DNA of 64,000 nt from an uncultured Pelagibacteraceae bacterium (GTDB lineage: Bacteria; Pseudomonadota; Alphaproteobacteria; Pelagibacterales; Pelagibacteraceae). Both the position numbers and the translations under genes were made by a program. A model generated the notes under the pieces. It was not told the origin of the DNA and ran no database searches. It saw only the letters and a list, made by a program, of their open reading frames with translations. The stretch lies in assembly GCA_902557235.1 (NCBI GenBank), contig CACDZR010000002.1, forward strand, positions 62,001-126,000, written 5' to 3'. This document shows positions 49,272-60,793 of the stretch, piece after piece (the stretch's first letter is position 1; each line of letters starts with the position of its first letter).

Positions 49272-49525
49272 TGCTAAAAGAGATTAAATATTTGATATTT
49301 TTATTATTCATCAGTTTTTTTATATTTTTTACAGGTAAGTATTATTTTTCAGATAATAATAAAAAAAATTCTTTTAGATCTTTGAGTAATATTGACAAAA
49401 AAATTGATATTTATTCTGAAAAATTACCAGTTTTAGAAAATGATACTAAAGATATCATCCAATATGTAGAGAAATCTAACAAAGATAAAAAGAAAAAATT
49501 TAATTTTTGGAAACTTCTAGATTAA
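49268..49525 (+). CDS. Small single-TM protein, possible truncated relative of the SPOR-domain protein usually between argS and nagZ
   Basis: 85 aa, N-terminal TM + charged tail; no SPOR repeat visible. Confidence 0.55.
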   Translation: MMLKEIKYLIFLLFISFFIFFTGKYYFSDNNKKNSFRSLSNIDKKIDIYSEKLPVLENDTKDIIQYVEKSNKDKKKKFNFWKLLD

Positions 49526-50472
49526 TGAATAATCGAAGATCTTTTATTATTGGTATTAAATCAACAAAACTTAGTAATAGAGAAAAGAATTTTCTTAGAA
49601 AATATAAGCCATGGGGAGTAATTTTATTTACCAGAAACATAAAAGACATTAAACAAGCGAAGAAGTTAACCACATCTATTCGTAAAATCTTTAACGATAA
49701 TAAATATCCAATCTTGATTGATCAAGAAGGTGGTAGAGTAAACCGACTTAGAAATATTATATCTTTTGAAAATTTGACATCTGAATTTTTTGGTAAAAAA
49801 TTTATAAAAAAACCTAAGGAATTTAATTTTTTCTATAAACTTTTTATTGACAAAACTTCATATTTATTAAAATTGATAGGAGTTAATATTAATACTTGTC
49901 CTGTTTTAGATCTTAGAAAGAAAGGTTCATCATCAATTATTGGAGACAGATCTTTCTCTAGTAATCCCAAAATAGTTTCTAAAATTGGTGATTATTGCAT
50001 CAACTATCACCATAATAATGGCATAGGAACTGTTATTAAACATATACCAGGACATGGTTTAGCAAAAGTTGACAGCCACCATTTTACACCCGTAATTAGT
50101 AAAAATTTAGATTACTTATTAAAAAATGATTTTTTTCCTTTCAAAAGAAAAAATTCTTTTTTTGCAATGACAGCCCACATCATATTCAAAAAGATTGATT
50201 TAAAAAATACAGTAACGCATTCTAAAAAAATAATAAAATTAATAAGAAATAAAATAGGTTTTAAAAATATTTTGATTTCTGATGATATATCTATGAAAAG
50301 TTTAAAAGGTAAAATTAAAGAAAATACAATCAATGCGTTTAATGCAGGTTGTGATCTAGTTTTACATTGTAATGCCAAAGAAAAAGAGATGGAAATTGTT
50401 GCTCAAAATTCACCTTTCTTAAGCAAATTTGTAATAAAAAAAACATCACAATTTTACAAGATAATAAGCTAG
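49525..50472 (+). CDS. nagZ: Beta-N-acetylhexosaminidase (GH3, NagZ)
   Basis: LIDQEGGRVNRLR, IGDRSFSSNP, KHIPGHGLAKVDSHH, ISDDISMKSL. Confidence 0.9.
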   Translation: MNNRRSFIIGIKSTKLSNREKNFLRKYKPWGVILFTRNIKDIKQAKKLTTSIRKIFNDNKYPILIDQEGGRVNRLRNIISFENLTSEFFGKKFIKKPKEFNFFYKLFIDKTSYLLKLIGVNINTCPVLDLRKKGSSSIIGDRSFSSNPKIVSKIGDYCINYHHNNGIGTVIKHIPGHGLAKVDSHHFTPVISKNLDYLLKNDFFPFKRKNSFFAMTAHIIFKKIDLKNTVTHSKKIIKLIRNKIGFKNILISDDISMKSLKGKIKENTINAFNAGCDLVLHCNAKEKEMEIVAQNSPFLSKFVIKKTSQFYKIIS

Positions 50473-50481
50473 TATTCATTT

Positions 50482-51219
50482 ATGACAGAAAATGATTCCT
50501 CACTTTTTAGTGTTGATATTGAAAATTATAATGGTCCATTAGATATATTATTAGACCTTGCAAAATCTCAAAAGGTAAATTTAGAAAATATTTCTATCAC
50601 AAAACTGGCAGATCAATTCCATGAGTTTATAACCAATCAAAAAAATTTGAATTTAGAGATTGCATCTGAGTATTTGCTTATGGCTACATGGCTTGCTTAC
50701 TTAAAATCTAAACTTCTTTTACCTGGAACACCAGAAGAGGAATTTAAAGTTCAAGAAGTAGCAGAAAAATTAAAACTCCAACTAAAAAAATTAGAGTTAA
50801 TAAGACTACTATCAGAACAAATGTTAAAACGTAAAAGGTTAGGTCGTGAAATTAGAACAAGAGGTGTCAAATCAGGCATTAGACCGATCTACAACAGTGA
50901 AATTAAAGTAAATTTATTTGAATTATTAAAGACATATTCAACAATCATTATGACCAAAGATTTTCAAAAAATAAATATTCCAAAACTACCTGTCTTCACA
51001 ACTGAAGAGGGGATTAAAACAATTAGAGATTTTTTTGGAAAATTAACAGATTGGAAAAAATTAGAGGACTTAATACCTAAAAATTTCAAAAGTGTTACTA
51101 AATATAAGAAAACCGGTACAGCAGGTATATTTGCTGGATCACTTGAACTTGTTAAAGAAGGTAATTTAAGAATTAAACAAGAAAATTTATTTGATGACAT
51201 TTTTATTAAGGAAAAGTAA
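50482..51219 (+). CDS. scpA: Segregation and condensation protein A
   Basis: ENYNGPLDILLDLAKSQKVNLENISITKLADQF, EYLLMATWLAYLKSKLLLP. Confidence 0.92.
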   Translation: MTENDSSLFSVDIENYNGPLDILLDLAKSQKVNLENISITKLADQFHEFITNQKNLNLEIASEYLLMATWLAYLKSKLLLPGTPEEEFKVQEVAEKLKLQLKKLELIRLLSEQMLKRKRLGREIRTRGVKSGIRPIYNSEIKVNLFELLKTYSTIIMTKDFQKINIPKLPVFTTEEGIKTIRDFFGKLTDWKKLEDLIPKNFKSVTKYKKTGTAGIFAGSLELVKEGNLRIKQENLFDDIFIKEK

Positions 51220-51926
51220 TGGACAAAAAAAATATAAAAAAGAATAATATTATTGATTTTCCTAAAAAGTTATCTTCAATTGAAAAAGAAATTGAAGCAA
51301 TAGTTTTTGCAGCTGCGGAGCCTCTTGATATAGAGACTATAGAAAATAAGATTTCAAAAAAAACTAATGTTGAAAAGATTTTATTAAAATTACAGAGTGA
51401 ATATAAAGATCGTGGTATTAACTTAGTATGTATCTCAAAAAAATGGTCATTTAGAACCTCCCCAAATCTTTCTGAGATCATGAAGCAAGAAAAAACCGTT
51501 GAAAAAAAGTTATCAAGAGCTGCAATTGAAACACTTGCAATTATTGTTTATCATCAACCAGTGACGCGTGCTGAAATTGAAGAGATTAGAGGTGTTGCAT
51601 TTGGCACTAATACTCTTGAAATTTTGATGGAGTTAAACTGGGTAAAACCAGGTGGGAGAAAAGATGTCCCTGGAAAACCTATTCAATATGTTACGACTGA
51701 TGATTTTTTAAGTCATTTTAATCTTCAAAAGTTATCTGACTTACCAACTGTTGATGAATTGGGAGCTGCTGGTCTTATTGATAGTACAAATATTGATAAT
51801 GCAATTTTTGGGACTGGTAAATTTTATAAAGAAAAACAAGATGATAAAAAAGAGGATATTTATTCGAATATTGATGAAATGTTAAGTAGCACCCTAGACT
51901 CTGAGGAGAAAAATAAGAATTCATAA
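51219..51926 (+). CDS. scpB: Segregation and condensation protein B
   Basis: LSRAAIETLAIIVYHQPVTRAEIEEIRGV. Confidence 0.93.
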   Translation: MDKKNIKKNNIIDFPKKLSSIEKEIEAIVFAAAEPLDIETIENKISKKTNVEKILLKLQSEYKDRGINLVCISKKWSFRTSPNLSEIMKQEKTVEKKLSRAAIETLAIIVYHQPVTRAEIEEIRGVAFGTNTLEILMELNWVKPGGRKDVPGKPIQYVTTDDFLSHFNLQKLSDLPTVDELGAAGLIDSTNIDNAIFGTGKFYKEKQDDKKEDIYSNIDEMLSSTLDSEEKNKNS

Positions 51927-51979
51927 CTTAAGTTAAAAAGTCACTTTCAAATTGAGATTAAAAGATATATAGTTTTTTT

Positions 51980-52180
51980 ATGAGCATAGGAATTTGGCAA
52001 ATAGCAATTGTTGTTATACTTGTGGTTTTACTTTTTGGAAGAGGTAAGATCTCAAGTCTGATGGGAGATGTTGCTAAAGGAATTAAGAGCTTTAAAAAGG
52101 GCATGGCATCAGATGTTACTGATGACAATGAGCCTAAAAATATTTCCGAAGATAATCAAGATAATAACAAAAAAGATTAA
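51980..52180 (+). CDS. tatA: Sec-independent translocase TatA
   Basis: [42 protein letters not shown]. Confidence 0.93.
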   Translation: MSIGIWQIAIVVILVVLLFGRGKISSLMGDVAKGIKSFKKGMASDVTDDNEPKNISEDNQDNNKKD

Positions 52181-52185
52181 ATCAC

Positions 52186-52401
52186 ATGCCTACTATTGGT
52201 TGGTTTGAGATTTTAATTATTGTTGCAATAGCTATCATTGTTCTTGGACCAAAAGACTTTCCAATAATGTTAAAAAAAGTCGGATCATGGATTGGCACGA
52301 TTAAGAACTATATCAATAATGTCCAGAATGAAGTTTCTAATATTGATATTGAAAATGATAAAGTAGAAAAAAAAGAAGAAAAAAAACATGAGTCAGAATG
52401 A
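52186..52401 (+). CDS. tatB: Sec-independent translocase TatB
   Basis: MPTIGWFEILIIVAIAIIVLGPKDFPIMLKKVGSWIG. Confidence 0.9.
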   Translation: MPTIGWFEILIIVAIAIIVLGPKDFPIMLKKVGSWIGTIKNYINNVQNEVSNIDIENDKVEKKEEKKHESE

Positions 52402-53158
52402 CAATGAAAGTGGTTTTGTAAGCCATTTAGCTGAATTGAGAAAAAGACTTATACATAGTTTTATTTTTCTCATAGTTTTTTTTATTGGATGTTATTTTTT
52501 TGCAGAACACTTGTATGGTTTTTTAGTGGATCCTTTCGCTCAAGCTGTTAAAGACGATGGAACTGACAGACGATTAATATTTACTGCTCTTCAGGAAACT
52601 TTTTTGACATATCTAAAAATTTCTTTCTTTACAGCATTCTTTGTTACATGCCCATTTATATTGATGCAAATTTGGAAATTTATAGCGCCTGGTTTATATA
52701 AACATGAAAAGCATGCAATTTTACCTTACCTTATACTGACTCCTGTACTTTTTTTTTTAGGAGGGATGTTGGTTTATTACTTGATTATGCCCTTAGCGAT
52801 AAAGTTTTTTTTATCATTTGAAAGCACGGGTTTATCTACAAGTTTACCAATTCAATTAGAGGCTAAAGTAAATGAATATTTATCATTAGTCATGAAACTT
52901 ATTTTTGCTTTTGGTATTAGTTTTCAATTACCTGTTGTCTTAAGTTTATTGGCTAGAATAGGTATTGTTGATTCTGAATTTTTAAAGAAAAGAAGAAAAT
53001 ATGTTGTAGTTATAATTTTTGCTGCAGCAGCATTATTAACACCACCTGACCCTATCACGCAAATTGGTTTAGCGATTCCTTTATTAATTTTATATGAATT
53101 ATCAATTTTTTCTGTAAAGTTTATAGAGGATAAGAAATTTAAAGATTCTAATGCATAA
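52388..53158 (+). CDS. tatC: Sec-independent translocase TatC
   Basis: SHLAELRKRLIHSFIF, FAFGISFQLPVVLSLLARIGIV, TPPDPITQIGLAIPL. Confidence 0.95.
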   Translation: MSQNDNESGFVSHLAELRKRLIHSFIFLIVFFIGCYFFAEHLYGFLVDPFAQAVKDDGTDRRLIFTALQETFLTYLKISFFTAFFVTCPFILMQIWKFIAPGLYKHEKHAILPYLILTPVLFFLGGMLVYYLIMPLAIKFFLSFESTGLSTSLPIQLEAKVNEYLSLVMKLIFAFGISFQLPVVLSLLARIGIVDSEFLKKRRKYVVVIIFAAAALLTPPDPITQIGLAIPLLILYELSIFSVKFIEDKKFKDSNA

Positions 53159-54410
53159 CTTAAAGGAAATAAGAAAAAATTTTGATGATTTTAAAGATGC
53201 TCTTAAAGGTAGATTTCTCAAAATAGATTTTAATGAACTTAAAGATTTAGATATTCAAAATAGAAATTTTATTCAAAAAAAAGAAACTTTAGAAAATGAA
53301 AAAAAAGAAATTTCAAAATCTAAAGATGAAAAATTATTTAAAAAATCAAAAAAAATTTCAAATGAAATTGAGGAAATTTCAAAACAACAAAAAATTATTA
53401 AAGATCAATTAGATAAGATTTTATCATTTATACCAAATATTCCTCACAAGGATGTTCCTAACGGTAAAGATGAAAATGATAATGTAGAAATAATGAAGTC
53501 AGGACAAATACCAAAATTTGATTTTAATCCTTTATCACATTATGAATTGGGTGAAAAACTTGGCATGCTTGATTTTGATTTGGCAACAAAAACTACGGGT
53601 TCACGTTTTGTATTTGTTAAAAATAAACTGGCATTACTAGAGAGAGCTATTTCAAATTTTATGTTAGATACGCACATAATAAAAAATGGTTATGAAGAAA
53701 TTTCACCACCTTTATTCGCTTCCGAAAGTACAATGTTTGGTACTGGTCAACTTCCTAAATTTGAAAATGATCAATTTGAAATTAAACTTGAAGATAATGG
53801 TGAAAGGAAATTTTTAATACCCACTGCAGAGGTAATTTTAACTAATATTGTTAAAGATAAGATTATTAATCAAAAAGATCTACCAATGAGATTTGTTGCA
53901 TCCACGCCTTGCTTTAGAAAAGAGGCGGGTAGTTATGGCAAAGATACAAAAGGAATGATCAGACAACATCAGTTTTATAAAGTTGAAATGGTCAGTATTG
54001 TTGAGCAAGAAAAATGCTTAGAAGAACTAGAGAGAATGACGAAATGTGCAACTACAATTTTAGATCTATTGGAATTGCCATATAGAAAAATGATTCTTTG
54101 TAGTGGTGATATGGGCTTTAGTGCTGAGAAAACCTATGACATTGAGGTTTGGCTACCTTCTGAAAAAAAATATAGAGAAATTTCTTCTTGCTCATCTTGT
54201 GCAACTTTTCAAGCTGTGAGAATGAAAGCAAGATATAAGAATCAAAAAAAAGAAACTCTTTATGTTGGTACTTTGAATGGTAGTGGTTTAGCAGTGGGTA
54301 GAACCTTAATAGCAATTTTAGAAAATTATCAGCAAAAGGATGGTTCGATAATAATTCCAAAAGTTTTAAGACCGTATATGGACAATTTGGAAAAAATTTC
54401 TGTCAAATAA
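53151..54410 (+). CDS. serS: Seryl-tRNA synthetase
   Basis: LGMLDFDLATKTTGSRFVFVK, CFRKEAGSYGKDTKGMIRQHQFYKVEMVS. Confidence 0.95.
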   Translation: MHNLKEIRKNFDDFKDALKGRFLKIDFNELKDLDIQNRNFIQKKETLENEKKEISKSKDEKLFKKSKKISNEIEEISKQQKIIKDQLDKILSFIPNIPHKDVPNGKDENDNVEIMKSGQIPKFDFNPLSHYELGEKLGMLDFDLATKTTGSRFVFVKNKLALLERAISNFMLDTHIIKNGYEEISPPLFASESTMFGTGQLPKFENDQFEIKLEDNGERKFLIPTAEVILTNIVKDKIINQKDLPMRFVASTPCFRKEAGSYGKDTKGMIRQHQFYKVEMVSIVEQEKCLEELERMTKCATTILDLLELPYRKMILCSGDMGFSAEKTYDIEVWLPSEKKYREISSCSSCATFQAVRMKARYKNQKKETLYVGTLNGSGLAVGRTLIAILENYQQKDGSIIIPKVLRPYMDNLEKISVK

Positions 54411-54464
54411 AGTTGTTTTAATCTTTTAGATAGTATAAATAATCAACTTTAATTAAGGAGTTTT

Positions 54465-54752
54465 ATGGATAGTGCAGGAATAGGACAATTTATACCGTTA
54501 ATTTTAATTTTTGTTATTTTTTATTTTTTCTTAATAAGACCTCAGCAAAAAAAAGTTAAAGAACATAAAGCTATGGTAGAGAATTTAAAAAAAGGTGACA
54601 AAATTGTAACCTCTGGGGGTATTACTGGAACAATTTCAAGAGTTATCGATAATGATAAAATTGAAGTAGAAATTGCTGAAAATGTGACAGTTGAAGTAAT
54701 TAGAGGTACTGGTGTTCAAAGTTTAATGAATTCTCAAGAAGTAAAAAAATAA
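54465..54752 (+). CDS. yajC: Preprotein translocase subunit YajC
   Basis: FLIRPQQKKVKEHKAMVENLKKGDKIVTSGGI. Confidence 0.95.
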   Translation: MDSAGIGQFIPLILIFVIFYFFLIRPQQKKVKEHKAMVENLKKGDKIVTSGGITGTISRVIDNDKIEVEIAENVTVEVIRGTGVQSLMNSQEVKK

Positions 54753-54768
54753 TTTTTTTGAATATAAA

Positions 54769-56322
54769 GTGTTATATTTTTCAAAACTAAGAATTATTTT
54801 TATTACCTTAATTTCTGTTTTTTTTGTCATCATCGCTTCATCAAATCTTTTTAAATTTGATAATAAATTATTAAATAAAAAGATAAATTTAGGACTAGAT
54901 TTACAAGGCGGATCTTATCTGTTGCTAGAAATTGATAACGATCCTGTAATTGAACAAAAACTTCAAAATTTAACTGTTACAATAAGAAATTATTTTAAAG
55001 ATAGAAATATTAAAACCACAAATTTCAAACTTTTAGATCAAGCTCTCTTTTTCACTTCAGATGAAAATTCTAAACAAGCTATTTTGAATGAATTCAATTC
55101 AGAGGAAAGTAGAATAAATCCTTATTACCAAAAATTTAAATCACATCAATTAGACATAATAGAAGAAAATAATTCTTTTAAAGTTTCTTATTCTAGGCAA
55201 GGTATTATTAATCTAAAAACTTCCTCTCAAGATCAAGCACTAGAAATAGTTAGGAGAAGAATAGATGAAATTGGAACAAATGAGCCCAATATTCTCAAAA
55301 GAGGTAATGATAGAATTTTAGTTGAATTACCAGGTTTAGATGATCCAATGAGAATAAAATCTTTATTAGGTAAGACTGCTAATTTAACATTTAGATTTGT
55401 GACGAATGATACTGAAGATTCATTTGGAGCAGAAAAATTAGTATTTGAAGATGGTTCTGAGGAAGCAATAGTTAGTAAAAGAATTATATTAAGTGGTGAC
55501 AATCTTTTGGATGCTCAGCCAAGAATGAATAGTGAAACTAACGAAACTGTCGTAAATTTTTCTTTAGATAGAGTAGGAGCAAAAAGATTTGGTAAAGCTA
55601 CATCAACTGGTATTGGCAAAAGATTAGCTATCGTTTTAGATGGAAAAATAATCAGTGCTCCAGTGATAAGAGATACAATTGCAACTGGATCTGGTCAAAT
55701 TAGTGGTGGATTTACATTTCAATCAGCCACTGACCTTGCGTTACTTTTAAGATCAGGTGCATTACCTGCACCTTTAAATATAATTGAAGAAAGAACTGTT
55801 GGCCCTGATTTAGGACAAGACTCTATAAATGCAGGTATGCTTGCACTCTTGATTGGTTTTATATTGGTTATCCTTTTTATTTTGGTTAAATATAAAATTT
55901 TTGGCATTATCACTAATATTGCTTTAGTGTTAAATCTTTTTATATTGGTTGGTGTACTTACTTTATTTGAAGCAACCCTAACTTTACCTGGTATAGCAGG
56001 AATTATTCTTACCGTTGGTATGGCTGTCGATGCAAATGTTCTTATTTTTGAAAGAATTAAAGAAGAACTAAAGAATGAAAAAAATAATTTGATAGCATTT
56101 GACAGTGGTTATACAAAATCAAGAACTGCTATATTAGATGCTAATATAACTACTTTATTAGCAGCAATAATTTTATTTTTCATGGGATCAGGTCCAATTA
56201 AAGGATTTTCATTAACTTTAGGAATCGGGATATTTACAACACTATTCACAGTCTACTTTATTGCAAGATTATTAACTGTTTTATATGTATCAAAAAATAA
56301 AGAAAAACAGGGACTGATTTAA
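54769..56322 (+). CDS. secD: Protein translocase subunit SecD (GTG start)
   Basis: LGLDLQGGSYLLLEID, VGPDLGQDSINAG, AVDANVLIFERIKEEL. Confidence 0.95.
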   Translation: MLYFSKLRIIFITLISVFFVIIASSNLFKFDNKLLNKKINLGLDLQGGSYLLLEIDNDPVIEQKLQNLTVTIRNYFKDRNIKTTNFKLLDQALFFTSDENSKQAILNEFNSEESRINPYYQKFKSHQLDIIEENNSFKVSYSRQGIINLKTSSQDQALEIVRRRIDEIGTNEPNILKRGNDRILVELPGLDDPMRIKSLLGKTANLTFRFVTNDTEDSFGAEKLVFEDGSEEAIVSKRIILSGDNLLDAQPRMNSETNETVVNFSLDRVGAKRFGKATSTGIGKRLAIVLDGKIISAPVIRDTIATGSGQISGGFTFQSATDLALLLRSGALPAPLNIIEERTVGPDLGQDSINAGMLALLIGFILVILFILVKYKIFGIITNIALVLNLFILVGVLTLFEATLTLPGIAGIILTVGMAVDANVLIFERIKEELKNEKNNLIAFDSGYTKSRTAILDANITTLLAAIILFFMGSGPIKGFSLTLGIGIFTTLFTVYFIARLLTVLYVSKNKEKQGLI

Positions 56323-57206
56323 TGATAGCTTTTAATAAATATTACAATAAATTTAATATTCTTTCGGTATCCTTAGTAATAATTTCCTTATTATTACTTA
56401 CATTTAAAGGTTTAAATTTTGGAATAGATTTCAAAGGTGGAACTCTTATTGAATTAAGATCTTCAGATTCCAAAATTAATGTTTCTTCGCTTAGAGATAA
56501 TTTAAGTCAAATGAATTTAGGCGATGTATCTGTTAAAAATTTTGGTAATGAGACTGATTATTTGATTAAGTTTGAAAATAATGAAAATAAAAAAGTAATT
56601 GAAGAAATTAAAAAGAATTTAGATAAATCATTTGGAAATAACTTCAATTTTAGACGTGTGGAAAATGTTGGTCCTAAAGTTAGTGCTGAATTATTAAGAT
56701 CAGGTGTTATTGCAATATCGGTTGCTTTGTTTTTAATGCTTGTTTACATTTGGATAAGATTTGAATGGCAGTTTAGCTTAGGTGCTATAGTTGCTTTATT
56801 TCATGATGTAATTGTTACACTTGGTGTTTTCTCATTGTTGGGTCTTGAGATCAATCTTTCAATAATTGCTGCCGTATTAACAATAGTAGGTTATTCAATG
56901 AATGATACAGTTGTTATTTTTGATAGAGTTAGAGAGAATTTAAGAAAATATTCAGATATTAAAATTTTTGAATTAACAAATATTTCTATAAATGAAACTT
57001 TATCTAGAACTTTGATAACTTCTATCACAACACTATTAGCTTTAATTTCAATATTCTTTTTTGGTGGCGAAGTTTTGAAGGGTTTTTCTTTAGCAATGAT
57101 ATTTGGTGTAATTTTTGGTACTTATTCATCAATTTATATTGCAAATACAGTGTTAGTAAGACTAAATGTATCTCAAAAAACAGTTCTTAGAGAAGATAAA
57201 AATTAA
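56322..57206 (+). CDS. secF: Protein translocase subunit SecF
   Basis: NFGIDFKGGTLIELR, YSMNDTVVIFDRVREN. Confidence 0.95.
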   Translation: MIAFNKYYNKFNILSVSLVIISLLLLTFKGLNFGIDFKGGTLIELRSSDSKINVSSLRDNLSQMNLGDVSVKNFGNETDYLIKFENNENKKVIEEIKKNLDKSFGNNFNFRRVENVGPKVSAELLRSGVIAISVALFLMLVYIWIRFEWQFSLGAIVALFHDVIVTLGVFSLLGLEINLSIIAAVLTIVGYSMNDTVVIFDRVRENLRKYSDIKIFELTNISINETLSRTLITSITTLLALISIFFFGGEVLKGFSLAMIFGVIFGTYSSIYIANTVLVRLNVSQKTVLREDKN

Positions 57207-57805
57207 TATAAATTTTGGGCAGCTACCATTGAAAGTAGCATTGGTAAAGATAACAAAGTGTTAGTTCTTGAGAACAGCATAGCAGTCTTAGCTGATTTTG
57301 CTTTTACTTCAGGTTCACACTCAACTATACCTAAAGCTCTTTTCTGATTTGGCCAAATTACAAACCATACATTAAAAGCCATAACAACACCTAACCACAT
57401 ACCAATTCCTATGGCAGTATGTTTCGGTACTCCTGAGCCTATGCTTAAAGTCATAGCGTCGTGAAGATATCCATTTAACCATGCTAATATAAATCCTGAT
57501 AGAATAGTAAGCGCTGCTGCCCATCTAAAATAAAAAAGAGCAGCTGGAGCAATAACTTTACCTATAGCTGGTTTTTGCTCATCAGGAATTTTACTCATGT
57601 TAGGGATCTGTACGAAATTGAAATACCACAAAAGTCCTATCCACATTATTGCTACTACAACGTGAAAAAATCTTGTCAACCAAGACCAGAAAAGTCTATC
57701 GAAACTAAATCCATCATTTTGATAAAACAATCCAATAAAGACTACAATAGCTAATGCTAATGAGGCATGTATTGTTCTGGGTAGGGAGGCTAACAATTTA
57801 TCCAT
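57203..57805 (-). CDS. Urate hydroxylase PuuD / urate-oxidase-N domain-like membrane protein
   Basis: FHVVVAIMWIGLLWYFNFVQIPNM, polytopic, no CxxCH haem motif. Confidence 0.7.
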   Translation of the reverse strand: MDKLLASLPRTIHASLALAIVVFIGLFYQNDGFSFDRLFWSWLTRFFHVVVAIMWIGLLWYFNFVQIPNMSKIPDEQKPAIGKVIAPAALFYFRWAAALTILSGFILAWLNGYLHDAMTLSIGSGVPKHTAIGIGMWLGVVMAFNVWFVIWPNQKRALGIVECEPEVKAKSAKTAMLFSRTNTLLSLPMLLSMVAAQNLY

Positions 57806-57847
57806 GTTTAAATATACTAGTTTTGATTATATTTAACAACGTTTATT

Positions 57848-60703
57848 TCAATTTAAAAGAGGTTTCAAAAATTTTCCAGTGTAACTTTCAGTTATTTTAC
57901 AAATTTCCTCAGGCTTTCCTTCTGCGATAATTTTTCCACCTTTGACACCACCTTCAGGACCCATATCAACAATATAATCTGCTGTTTTTATTACATCTAA
58001 ATTATGTTCAATCACAACAACAGTATTTCCAAGGGCTACAAATGTATGAAGAATTTCGAGTAATTTTTTTATATCGTGTTGATGTAAGCCAGTAGTTGGT
58101 TCATCTAATATATACATGGTTCTTCCTGTAGATCTTTTGGATAATTCTTTAGCTAATTTAATTCTTTGGGCTTCACCACCTGATAAGGTTGTAGCTTGTT
58201 GACCAATCTTGATATATCCTAAACCAACTTTCTTAAGTGTAAGTAATTTTGTTTTAATATTAGATATATTCTCAAAGTATTCACATCCTTCATCAACAGT
58301 CATATTCAAGACATCAGCAATACTTTTATCTTTAAATTTTATTTCTAGAGTTTCCCTATTGTATCTAGTTCCTTTACACTCATCACATTGAATATATACA
58401 TCCGGTAGAAAGTGCATTTCATAAGTAATAACACCATCACCTTCACAGGCCTCACATCTACCACCTTTAACATTAAATGAAAATCTTCCTGGCTTATAGC
58501 CTCTAGACTTTGACTCGGGTAAACCAGTGAACCAGTCTCTGATAGGACCAAAAGCACCTGTGTAAGTTGCAGGGTTAGATCTTGGAGTTCTCCCAATAGG
58601 TGATTGATCAATATCGATGATCTTATCAACTAACTCCGTTCCTTTAAAACCTTTAAAAGGTTTTGGAATTTTTCTAGATTTATTATTATTCAACGTAAGA
58701 TTTAAGGCATTATATAAAGTTTGTAACACAAGTGTAGATTTGCCACTCCCAGATACTCCAGTGACACAAGTTAAACTTCCTAAAGGAATTTTTAGATTTA
58801 CATTGTCTAAATTATTACCTGTTGCGCCTGTTATTTCCAAAAATCTTCCATTTTTGGCTAATCTTCTTTTCGGTGGTACATTTATTTTAAACTTGTTCGA
58901 TAAATACTTTCCAGTAATACTATTTTGGTTTTGACTTATTTCTTTTATTGAACCTTGAGCAACAACCTCACCACCTTTGTTACCCGCCTCTGGTCCTAAA
59001 TCAATTATATGATCTGCATTCTCCATTGTTTCAGTATCGTGCTCAACTACAATAACTGTATTACCTAAATCTCTTAACCTTTTTAAAGCATTTATAAGTT
59101 TGACATTATCTTTTTGATGAAGACCTATTGATGGTTCGTCTAAGACATATAGAACACCTGTCAAACCAGAACCAATTTGTGATGCCAATCTTATCCTTTG
59201 TGCCTCACCACCTGATAAAGTTCCTGACTCTCTAGATAGTGTTAGATAATCAAGACCAACATTCAGTAAAAAATTTAATCTTTCATTAATTTCTTTTAAA
59301 ATATGTTCAGCAATTTTTACCTGTCTTTTGTCCAAATTATTCTTTAGGTTTTCGAACCATAAAGCAGCATCTGAAATCGATTTTTCTGTAACCTCACTGA
59401 TATGAAGACCATCTATTTTTACACATAAAGCTTCATCTTTTAGCCTATGACCGTTACATCTTTCACATTTAGTATCGGATTGATATTGAGCAATTTCTTC
59501 TCTTTTCCAATCACTATCTGTCTCTAAATATCTTCTTTCTAAGTTATTTATAACACCTTCAAAAGTTTTCTTATGCGAATATTTTTCGTACCCATCATCA
59601 TATGTAAATTTTATCTCTTCATCATCAGATCCATAAAGAATAATATCTTTTATCTTTTTAGATAATTTTGACCATTTTTCCTCTAGGGAAAATCCATAAT
59701 GTTTAGCTAAAGAACTTAAAGTTTGAGCATAATATAATGTTGTTGTTTTTGCCCATGGCTCGATAGCTCCATCAATTATACTTTTTTTCTCATTTGGTAT
59801 AACTAAATTTGGATCAACATTTAATTTTACCCCAATACCCTCACATTCTTCACAAGCACCAAATGGACTATTAAAAGAAAATAATCTTGGTTCAATTTCC
59901 TCTATTGTAAATCCACTTTCAGGACATGCAAATTTTGTTGAAAAAATTAATTTTTCTAATTTTCTGAATTTTTTTGGTAAAGTTTCATCCTCATATTCGA
60001 CAAATAAAAGACCATTAGCTAATTGGATTGAAGTTTCTATACCTTCTGCAAGTCGATTTCCTAAAGTTGAGTTTAGAACTATTCTATCGACCAGTATCGA
60101 TACATCATGTTTGATTTTTTTATTAAGTTCTGGAACTTTTTCAATATCATATAAAACATCATCAATTTTAATTTTTCTAAAACCTCTTTTTTTATAATTT
60201 AAAATCTCTTTTTTATATTCACCTTTTCTTCCCCTAACTACTGGAGCATAAAGATAAATAGTTGATTTTTTTGGTAATCTTTTAATCTTATCTACTATTT
60301 GACTAACAGTTTGTGACTCGATCGGTTTTCCAGTAAATGGTGAATATGGAATACCAGCTCTAGCATATAATACTCTCATATAATCATAAATTTCAGTAAC
60401 GGTTGCAACTGTAGACCTAGGATTTTTTGATGTATTTTTTTGCTCTATCGAAATCGCAGGACTTAAACCTTCTATAAGGTCCACGTTTGGCTTTTTCATC
60501 TTATCTAAAAATTGTCTTGCATAGGCTGATAAGCTTTCAACATATCTTCTTTGACCTTCAGCATAAATTGTATCGAATGCTAACGAAGATTTTCCTGATC
60601 CAGATAGTCCAGTAATTACAATAAATTTATCCTTTGGAATTTCTAAAGATATATTTTTTAAATTATGTTCTTTTGCACCCTTTATAACTATCTTTTTAAT
60701 CAT
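57848..60703 (-). CDS. uvrA: Excinuclease ABC subunit A
   Basis: Two ABC domains [35 protein letters not shown] and [16 protein letters not shown]; zinc motifs [12 protein letters not shown]. Confidence 0.97.
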   Translation of the reverse strand: MIKKIVIKGAKEHNLKNISLEIPKDKFIVITGLSGSGKSSLAFDTIYAEGQRRYVESLSAYARQFLDKMKKPNVDLIEGLSPAISIEQKNTSKNPRSTVATVTEIYDYMRVLYARAGIPYSPFTGKPIESQTVSQIVDKIKRLPKKSTIYLYAPVVRGRKGEYKKEILNYKKRGFRKIKIDDVLYDIEKVPELNKKIKHDVSILVDRIVLNSTLGNRLAEGIETSIQLANGLLFVEYEDETLPKKFRKLEKLIFSTKFACPESGFTIEEIEPRLFSFNSPFGACEECEGIGVKLNVDPNLVIPNEKKSIIDGAIEPWAKTTTLYYAQTLSSLAKHYGFSLEEKWSKLSKKIKDIILYGSDDEEIKFTYDDGYEKYSHKKTFEGVINNLERRYLETDSDWKREEIAQYQSDTKCERCNGHRLKDEALCVKIDGLHISEVTEKSISDAALWFENLKNNLDKRQVKIAEHILKEINERLNFLLNVGLDYLTLSRESGTLSGGEAQRIRLASQIGSGLTGVLYVLDEPSIGLHQKDNVKLINALKRLRDLGNTVIVVEHDTETMENADHIIDLGPEAGNKGGEVVAQGSIKEISQNQNSITGKYLSNKFKINVPPKRRLAKNGRFLEITGATGNNLDNVNLKIPLGSLTCVTGVSGSGKSTLVLQTLYNALNLTLNNNKSRKIPKPFKGFKGTELVDKIIDIDQSPIGRTPRSNPATYTGAFGPIRDWFTGLPESKSRGYKPGRFSFNVKGGRCEACEGDGVITYEMHFLPDVYIQCDECKGTRYNRETLEIKFKDKSIADVLNMTVDEGCEYFENISNIKTKLLTLKKVGLGYIKIGQQATTLSGGEAQRIKLAKELSKRSTGRTMYILDEPTTGLHQHDIKKLLEILHTFVALGNTVVVIEHNLDVIKTADYIVDMGPEGGVKGGKIIAEGKPEEICKITESYTGKFLKPLLN

Positions 60704-60793
60704 AATTTTTGTTGCTTTGGTCTAATAAAATTAATATTCAGAGTAAAATTGTGATATAAATTAATTAACTATTAAAATAAATATTAAAATATT

